Below are positions 33,310 through 38,291 of a DNA stretch of 38,291 bases, in pieces. This DNA is from Verrucomicrobiota bacterium. GTDB taxonomy: Bacteria; Verrucomicrobiota; Verrucomicrobiae; Limisphaerales; UBA11358. Where the stretch lies: the NCBI GenBank assembly GCA_014860005.1, contig JACZKP010000176.1:1-38291 (forward strand), read 5' to 3'. The translations under genes and the position numbers were made by a program. Within the stretch, counting starts at the first letter, position 1; each line of letters begins with the position of its first letter. Below the pieces are notes generated by a model, which made no database searches, was not told the origin of the DNA, and worked only from the letters and a program-made list of their open reading frames with translations.

Positions 33310-34230
33310 ATGACTCCTACCCGGCAAGGTTCCATTCGGCTGTTCCGCTTTGCCGGGATTGAGGTCTTTCTGCACTGGTCCTGGTTTCTGGTCGCCGCCT
33401 ATGCCATGAGCGTCCGGTCCTCGGTCTATTCCTCCCCCGTGTGGAATGTGATCGAATACCTTTCGCTGTTCGGCATTGTGCTGATGCACGAGTTCGGCCA
33501 TTCGCTGGCGTGCCGGCAGGTGGGCGGGCAGGCCAATCAAATCGTTCTCTGGCCGCTGGGCGGCGTAGCCTATGTCTCTCCGCCGCAGCGGCCCGGAGCA
33601 ACCCTCTGGAGCATTGCGGCCGGGCCGTTGGTGAATGCTGTCCTGCTTCCAATCCTCACCGTGGTGGCATATTCCTATGGCGCACTGCGATGGAACGTAC
33701 GATTGCCGGACCCGCTCATGTTCCTGCAGTCTTTGTGGACCATCAACCTCGTCCTGTTGATCTTCAATATGCTTCCCATCTATCCGTTGGATGGCGGACA
33801 AATACTGCGGTCGTTGCTGTGGTTCATCATGGGGCGGGCGCGGAGTCTGATGGCCACGGCGATCATCGGTTTTGGAGGCGTGGCTGGGCTCATCGCGTTG
33901 GCTTGGTGGATTGGGTCCATCTGGCTTGGCGTTTTGTCTGTGTTCATTGTGTTCCATTGTTGGGGTGGTTTCCAGGAAGCGCGCGCCTTGCTGCGTTTTG
34001 CCCGCTCGCCGCGCCGCGAGGGATACGCCTGCCCGGTCTGTCGCATTGCCCCGCCGGCCGGAGAATTCTGGATGTGCGGCAAATGCCACAAACCTTTTGA
34101 CACCTTCGCCACGCAGGGCGCATGTCCGCACTGCGGCGAACACTTTGGTGTGACGCGTTGTCCGGAGTGCGGAGATTTTGGCCAAATCAGCGGCTGGTTG
34201 GTGCCGCCGCCCCTTGGCCCGCGTTCGTGA
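33310..34230 (+). CDS. Site-2-protease-like M50 metalloprotease with C-terminal zinc ribbons
   Basis: A 306-residue membrane protein. The zinc-binding motif HEFGH (60-64) and the second M50 motif NMLPIYPLDGG (153-163) are in membrane segments, as in intramembrane site-2 proteases of the SpoIVFB type. The C-terminal 70 residues hold four CxxC pairs (CPVC 241, CGKC 256, CPHC 272, CPEC 284), consistent with one or two zinc ribbons on the cytoplasmic side. The ATG at 33310 is preferred over a TTG at 33277, because it starts just before the RLFRFAGIEVFLHWSW strand typical of the family. The substrate is unknown. It follows the desaturase after 76 bp on the same strand, but a functional link is not evident. 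Confidence 0.88.
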   Translation: MTPTRQGSIRLFRFAGIEVFLHWSWFLVAAYAMSVRSSVYSSPVWNVIEYLSLFGIVLMHEFGHSLACRQVGGQANQIVLWPLGGVAYVSPPQRPGATLWSIAAGPLVNAVLLPILTVVAYSYGALRWNVRLPDPLMFLQSLWTINLVLLIFNMLPIYPLDGGQILRSLLWFIMGRARSLMATAIIGFGGVAGLIALAWWIGSIWLGVLSVFIVFHCWGGFQEARALLRFARSPRREGYACPVCRIAPPAGEFWMCGKCHKPFDTFATQGACPHCGEHFGVTRCPECGDFGQISGWLVPPPLGPRS

Positions 34231-34497
34231 TTTCCTTCCACGCCCGGCGGTGGCGACCGAACCGGCCAAGCATGGAATCCAAGTGCCCGCGGGCGATCCC
34301 GTGCTGATCCTGACCGCCGGCCTTGATCGGAATGCGGTTCTACGCCCGAGCGCAAGCTGGATCGTTCACTTGTCTTCTGCTATGCATCACGACTACAGAT
34401 TTTCAAATGTTCAGGGATATGGAACACGACAAAGATCAGTCCGACACGCAGGTTTTTCCTGCCGCGCGCCGCTTGCCCGGCGCGATGGCTTATCGGG
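34231..34497. other. Intergenic region between convergent genes
   Basis: No supported gene. Open frames on both strands show no family motif and carry Arg/Ala-rich shadow composition. The region ends in the terminator of the YlbF-family gene. Confidence 0.5.
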
Positions 34498-34531
34498 AAA
34501 AAAGCAAAGGACGCTGCGAGACAGCGTCCTT
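34498..34531 (-). terminator. Intrinsic terminator of the YlbF-family gene
   Basis: A 10-bp perfect stem (34531-34522 with 34516-34507 on the minus strand), 5-nt loop, then TGC and a run of six T (34503-34498). It lies 23 bp downstream of the stop of the minus-strand gene at 34554, which fits an intrinsic terminator for that gene. Confidence 0.8.
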
Positions 34532-34553
34532 CAAGCACTTTGATTGAATCGGC

Positions 34554-34967
34554 TTAGTGGTGACAGCCGCATCCGTGACCGCAGGAACCGCCTTCAAAAT
34601 CCTCCGGTCCGGGAATTCGACCCAATTCCAGCGTCTTCGAGATGTGTTCCTGGATGGAGTGTTGAATCTCGTGCAACTCCTGCTGGGCATCCAGAAACCC
34701 GCGCGCCACCGGATTGCCAAGCAACGCCTCGCGCTGCTTCTCGAAATCGGAGATTTCTTCGCCGCTCAACGGTAACAAATTCTGTTGCTTTTCTTGCAGG
34801 GCCTGGCCTTTGGTCATGACGGATTCGTATTGCCCCCGGGCGCCGTCGTCGGCCATGAACGTGTCAATGCGACGGCGGATTTCGCCCATGACAGGATCGT
34901 CCAGAATCGTCTGGCAAAGTTCCTTGGTTTTATCGAGAACGCCGTTGGCTTCAGTTTGCATGGTCAT
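34554..34967 (-). CDS. YlbF/YmcA-family protein with Cys/His-rich tail
   Basis: A 137-residue, almost wholly helical protein related to the YlbF/YmcA (Com_YlbF) family, which in Bacillus acts with partners in RNA processing and developmental control. Family-like features are the KTKELCQTILDDPVMGEIRRRIDTF helix and the C-terminal part of the helical bundle (VARGFLDAQQELHEIQHSIQEH). The last nine residues (CGHGCGCHH) are a Cys/His cluster likely to bind a metal, which is not usual in the Bacillus proteins. The start at 34967 follows an A-rich stretch (AAGATAAGA); ATG 34961 would drop two residues. Its own intrinsic terminator follows the gene. It is divergent from the AsnC-type regulator gene. 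Confidence 0.8.
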   Translation of the reverse strand: MTMQTEANGVLDKTKELCQTILDDPVMGEIRRRIDTFMADDGARGQYESVMTKGQALQEKQQNLLPLSGEEISDFEKQREALLGNPVARGFLDAQQELHEIQHSIQEHISKTLELGRIPGPEDFEGGSCGHGCGCHH

Positions 34968-35213
34968 AAATCTTATCTTTGGCGGGACGTGTGCCCCATC
35001 CGATGTTTCAGTGTGGGCACAATAAAACATAGGCTCCCCGGCAAGGCAAACAAACTTTCGCCCTGGTTCGCACCCACGCACCCAACCCTTCAACCAGCAC
35101 TCCTCTGGCGTTGATGCTTGGCAACCGATGAAGCCAATCCGGTTGGTGCTCGTAGCCAGCCGTAACGGATTTTTTATGGCGTTGCGCCAAAATTCTGCAA
35201 CACTCCCGCCCCA

Positions 35214-35696
35214 ATGAATCCGGTGCTGAAAATCCTGCTCGAAGACGGAAGCCTGACCCCCACCCAGATGGCGCAGGTGTTGAACCTGTCTGAAACCGAG
35301 GTGAACCGCCAATTGGAGGAACTGAAAACGCATCGCATCCTGCTCGGTTGGCGACCGGTGCTGAATCTCTCCCAGGACGACAACGGCGGCGTGCGCGCCG
35401 TAATCGAGGTACGCATTACGCCGGAACGAGGCGGCGGTTTCAATCGGCTCGCCGAACGCATCAGCCGGTTCGACGAGGTCGAGTCGTGCTACCTGATGTC
35501 CGGCGGTTACGACTTGCTGGTGTTCGTCAACGGCACGAGCTTGCAGAAAGTTGCGGCCTTCGTTTCGGAGAAACTCTCTCCGCTTGAAGGCGTGCTGTCC
35601 ACCTCCACGCATTTTCTGCTCCGTCCTTACAAGGAGGCCGGCATTCTCATGGAAGCCAAAGCGGAGGAGAATGAACGGCTCAAGGTCGCCCCGTGA
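35214..35696 (+). CDS. Lrp/AsnC-family transcriptional regulator
   Basis: A 160-residue Lrp/AsnC-type regulator. An N-terminal helix-turn-helix (LTPTQMAQVLNLSETEVNRQLEEL) is followed by a RAM ligand-binding and oligomerisation domain (ERISRFDEVESCYLMSGGYDLLVFVNG). It lies 38 bp before an aminotransferase gene on the same strand. An AsnC-type regulator next to an alanine aminotransferase is also found in Bacillus subtilis (AlaR with AlaT), so control of the downstream gene by an amino acid is inferred. ATG 35214 is the first start and aligns with the HTH. No Shine-Dalgarno is visible. Confidence 0.9.
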   Translation: MNPVLKILLEDGSLTPTQMAQVLNLSETEVNRQLEELKTHRILLGWRPVLNLSQDDNGGVRAVIEVRITPERGGGFNRLAERISRFDEVESCYLMSGGYDLLVFVNGTSLQKVAAFVSEKLSPLEGVLSTSTHFLLRPYKEAGILMEAKAEENERLKVAP

Positions 35697-35734
35697 ACGA
35701 CTGTGGTAATTGAACTTTGGACATTTGACTCGTT

Positions 35735-36910
35735 ATGGATTCCTCGCGCTTCATCGCCGGTCACGTCATCAATCTGCCCCGGTCGGGCATTCGCGATTTC
35801 TTTGAAGTCGTCGCCAAGTTGGAGGACGTCATTTCCCTCGGCATCGGTGAACCGGATTTCGACACGCCCTGGCACATCCGTGAAGCCGCGATCTACGCGC
35901 TGGAGAAGGGCAAAACTCACTACACCTCCAACCTCGGACTCATCGAACTGCGCCGCGCCATCAATCGCTACGTGGAGAAAAACTTCCAGATCAGTTACTC
36001 GCCGGAAGACGAAATCCTTGTGACGGTGGGGGTAAGCGAGGCGCTGGATATTGCGTTCCGCGCCCTGGTGAATCCCGGTGATAAAGTGATGTTCCACCAA
36101 CCGTGTTACGTGAGTTATCATCCCAGCATCACGCTCACGCATGGCGAGGCGATCCCTGTCCCCACGTTTGCCCGCGACAACTTTGCCCTCACCGCAGAAG
36201 CGTTGCGGACCGCCTGGCAACCGGGCGCGAAACTCCTCGTGCTCAATCTGCCGTGCAATCCCACCGGCGGTACTTGCACCCGCACGCAAATTGAGGCCAT
36301 CGCGCGGTTCGCTGTGGAAAAGGATTTGCTCGTGTTGAGCGACGAGATTTATTCCGAACTCACCTTCGAGGGCGAACACACCAGCATTGCCAGCCTTCCC
36401 GGCATGAAGGAACGCACGATCTTCCTGCATGGATTCTCGAAGGCCTTTGCCATGACCGGCTGGCGCATCGGCTATGCGTGCGGTCCGGCGGCGCTCATTG
36501 AAGCCATGATGAAGGTGCATCAATACTCCATGATGTGCGCCTCCATACTCAGCCAGGAAGCGGCCATCGAAGCCCTGCAACATGGCGAGGACGCCATGAA
36601 CAAGATGCGCGAACAATACCATCGCCGCCGGGATTACCTCGTCCGCCGACTGAATGAAATCGGTCTGGAATGTCACCTGCCGCGCGGTTCGTTCTATGCG
36701 TTTCCGTCCGTGGCAGCGACCGGTCTGACCGAAAAGGAATTCGCCGTGAGCCTCCTCAACGCGGAGAAAGTAGCCATGGTGCCTGGTTCAGCGTTTGGTG
36801 CCAACGGCGCCGGATTCTGCCGCGCCTGTTTCGCCACCAGCTACGAGCAACTGGTGGAAGCGGCCACGCGCATCGAGCGGCATGTGCAGAACCTTGCCGC
36901 AAAACCTTGA
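35735..36910 (+). CDS. Class I/II PLP-dependent aminotransferase, alanine-type
   Basis: A 391-residue fold-type I aminotransferase. The visible family features are ISLGIGEPDFDTP, HYTSNLGLIELRRAI, VTVGVSEALDIAF, LNLPCNPTGG, VLSDEIYSEL and the PLP-binding lysine in HGFSKAFAMTGWRIGY (Lys236). The Arg in the C-terminal FCRACFATS region would contact the substrate carboxylate. The family transfers an amino group from glutamate or alanine to a 2-oxoacid. The preceding AsnC-type regulator and the similarity to AlaT/PatA-type enzymes favour alanine as a substrate, but aspartate or aromatic amino acids cannot be ruled out from sequence alone. Confidence 0.93.
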   Translation: MDSSRFIAGHVINLPRSGIRDFFEVVAKLEDVISLGIGEPDFDTPWHIREAAIYALEKGKTHYTSNLGLIELRRAINRYVEKNFQISYSPEDEILVTVGVSEALDIAFRALVNPGDKVMFHQPCYVSYHPSITLTHGEAIPVPTFARDNFALTAEALRTAWQPGAKLLVLNLPCNPTGGTCTRTQIEAIARFAVEKDLLVLSDEIYSELTFEGEHTSIASLPGMKERTIFLHGFSKAFAMTGWRIGYACGPAALIEAMMKVHQYSMMCASILSQEAAIEALQHGEDAMNKMREQYHRRRDYLVRRLNEIGLECHLPRGSFYAFPSVAATGLTEKEFAVSLLNAEKVAMVPGSAFGANGAGFCRACFATSYEQLVEAATRIERHVQNLAAKP

Positions 36911-37068
36911 TCGGTCCTCGCTTGAGTGAATGACCGGCTTCCGTCGGTCGCTTCGGTTCATGACGGCTTTGCGTGACAACTTTCCTGACAACTTTATGGC
37001 CCAATTATGTACTTAGATGTCCCAAGATCGGATAGACAGAATTCGCGGAAGACTGGCATGATGCAGTC

Positions 37069-37818
37069 ATGAAAATATGGCAAATTCCATCTTCTGGCCG
37101 CCAGGTCCTGTATGCGCTGACTGCCATTTTGGGTTTGGCAGTACCCTCATACGGAGCCTTGACGTACAATCTAGCAACAGATTTCAGCACCGTTGATAAT
37201 CCAAACGATGTCTGGTCCTACAATTACGGCAGCACACCCATAACTGCTATGCTAACGACGTCGTATGCGGAGGGTTGGAGCATGCGGACTGACGCGGGAA
37301 ATTCTATCTTAAAAACGACTGTCACTGGGGACGGAGCTAACAACTGGCAGAAGGGCGACGTGATAATGCATTCAAGTAACGTCGGTGATCCCAACTTGGT
37401 CGCGGTAACTTGGGAAAGCCCGGATGCTGGGACGATCTCGATTGATGGCCAAGCATGGGGGGCGTCTATCGTATCTGGCCGGGAAGTTAAGTGGACGCTG
37501 ACTGTAAACTCGACGGTGATCGCCGGGCGCGACGGATTGTCCGGCTTGGTTCGGGATCACGCTGATGCATTATTTTCCAATAACTTGGTTGGAGGGCAAA
37601 GCCTCTCCGGTATCAATGTGCAAATGGGCGATATTGTTAAGTTCACGGTTTTCTCAGACACCACAACCGGTAGTTTCGCAGGCGTTCAGCAGGAAATCAC
37701 GTTCACCCCCATCCCCGAGCCGACCACGCTCATTGCTGGAGCGTTGTTAGGAATCCCGTTTTCCATCGCTGCTGTTCGCCGCCTCCGCCAGCGCCGGCAC
37801 GGCGTCGGCGAGGCCTGA
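37069..37818 (+). CDS. PEP-CTERM protein
   Basis: A 249-residue exported protein. A signal peptide (VLYALTAILGLAVPSYGA) is followed by a beta-rich domain with many Thr, Ser and Asn residues and no recognised enzyme motif. The C-terminus is a PEP-CTERM sorting signal: PIPEPTTLIAGALLG (about 217 on), a hydrophobic stretch, then an Arg-rich end (RRLRQRR). Exosortase would cleave at this tail; no exosortase is in this window. The gene looks lower in GC than its neighbours. A short direct repeat (TGACAACTTT at 36975 and 36987) lies upstream, near a possible -35, but a good promoter was not found. Confidence 0.88.
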   Translation: MKIWQIPSSGRQVLYALTAILGLAVPSYGALTYNLATDFSTVDNPNDVWSYNYGSTPITAMLTTSYAEGWSMRTDAGNSILKTTVTGDGANNWQKGDVIMHSSNVGDPNLVAVTWESPDAGTISIDGQAWGASIVSGREVKWTLTVNSTVIAGRDGLSGLVRDHADALFSNNLVGGQSLSGINVQMGDIVKFTVFSDTTTGSFAGVQQEITFTPIPEPTTLIAGALLGIPFSIAAVRRLRQRRHGVGEA

Positions 37819-38027
37819 CGGCGGTGAGAAACGGCAACGAGGCAGGCTTTCTGGACAAAACGGGCAGGATGATTCTGAAAGTGCCGTTCGGATCGGTGTC
37901 ACCTTCTCGGACGGCATGGTGACGGTGCGTGCGGGGCGTATAAGGAGGCGGTCCCGCAGATTTTATAATTGGCTTCATTTGGTTTGCCGAAGGCAATTGG
38001 CCGCGTAATCGGCTGTGCCCATCGCGG
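37819..38027. other. Region before the transposase stub, no supported gene
   Basis: Short frames are present but lack family motifs. On the minus strand the frame of the transposase stub continues to 37899 with unrelated residues (RPIAFGKPNEANYKI), so this is probably repeat-derived or eroded sequence. Confidence 0.45.
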
Positions 38028-38087
38028 ACCGCGATTAATAAGGTGGTAACAGCCACCCGGGTATTCGCCTTTGAGCTTGCGCGCCAT
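38028..38087 (-). pseudogene. N-terminal stub of a REP-associated (IS200-like) transposase
   Basis: The first 20 residues (MARKLKGEYPGGCYHLINRG) match the start of Y1-type REP-associated transposases, which normally read MARKLR-EYPGA-YHVMNRG. The similarity then stops; no catalytic Tyr or HUH metal motif follows. The reading frame ends at 37899. It is a truncated remnant, and only the recognisable part is given here. Confidence 0.65.
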
Positions 38088-38291
38088 ACCCGCCGGAAAT
38101 AGCTGCCTTCCTCACACTGTCAGTGTCACATTCTGCAATGGCCGGGACCTCTTATTCTAGTGCGCGTTCAAGATGAGACTAACAATCCAAGGCCAAGCGC
38201 AGATGCTCCGCACGCGATCTCGATCTGAAGCCAGCCTGGGCAAACCCGCCTCCAAGGTTCGGACCACGCCAGCCATGTCCGAAAACACTCG
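38088..38291. other. Window end, no supported gene
   Basis: Only a short palindrome (ACACTG-t-CAGTGT, 38114-38126) was noticed. No reading frame with family similarity is seen. Confidence 0.45.

Noticed and set aside
33139..34269. Minus-strand open frame of 376 codons
   Set aside because: It is antisense to the M50 protease with its HEFGH and CxxC motifs. The translation is Arg/Pro/His-rich and motif-free.
36975..37012. Promoter of the PEP-CTERM gene (CTGACA, then TATGTA)
   Set aside because: The spacing is only 15 bp and the -35 is inside a short direct repeat; too weak to list as a feature.
37899..38087. Intact small transposase gene
   Set aside because: Only the first 20 residues resemble the family; no catalytic Tyr or HUH motif follows.

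Overview
The window looks like chromosomal DNA of a Verrucomicrobia-type bacterium, most likely from the Pedosphaera/Limisphaerales side of the phylum. The evidence is the mix of families: a planctomycete-type cytochrome/DUF1549/DUF1553 protein paired with a DUF1501 protein, lamin-tail/CotH and beta-helix surface proteins with the same C-terminal module, a PEP-CTERM protein, a TIGR03790-type protein, and several dispersed palindromic repeats. This assignment is inference; there is no rRNA or other phylogenetic marker here.

Layout. 1-4834: the C-terminal part of a hybrid sensor kinase (two receivers plus Hpt), an LD-carboxypeptidase, a 59-residue protein and a UvrD/Rep-type helicase, all on +. 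5021-14382: two overlapping large genes for secreted surface proteins (lamin-tail/CotH, then beta-helix). 14438-14971 (-): an exported thioredoxin-like protein. 15166-18925: an accessory block. It holds a putative restriction endonuclease fused to an XRE helix-turn-helix, divergent from a beta-class DNA methyltransferase across a 65-bp promoter region with two near-identical 22-nt direct repeats, then a nucleotidyltransferase/DUF262 pair. 19381-21313: a palindromic repeat, an exported aldose 1-epimerase and a small secreted beta protein. 21461-24010 (-): MBL-fold hydrolase and TIGR03790/TPR protein. 24177-25910: RecN. 26026-30993: the PSCyt1/DUF1549/DUF1553 and DUF1501 pair. 31311-34230: signal peptidase I, fatty-acid desaturase, M50 protease with zinc ribbons. 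34554-36910: YlbF-family protein (-) with a clear terminator, then an AsnC/Lrp regulator and an alanine-type aminotransferase. 37069-37818: PEP-CTERM protein. 38028-38087 (-): stub of a REP-associated (IS200-like) transposase.

Two things stand out. First, the restriction-modification candidate appears self-regulating: the HTH is part of the predicted endonuclease, and each of the two putative operators covers one of the two divergent -10 elements. The adjacent nucleotidyltransferase/DUF262 pair suggests a small defence island. Second, three unrelated palindromic elements sit in frame inside three protein genes (a receiver domain, the leader region of the beta-helix protein, and RecN). This resembles the Rickettsia palindromic elements in behaviour, and a fourth palindrome lies between genes.

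Most gene starts lack a recognisable Shine-Dalgarno sequence, so several start choices rest on family N-termini and signal peptides.
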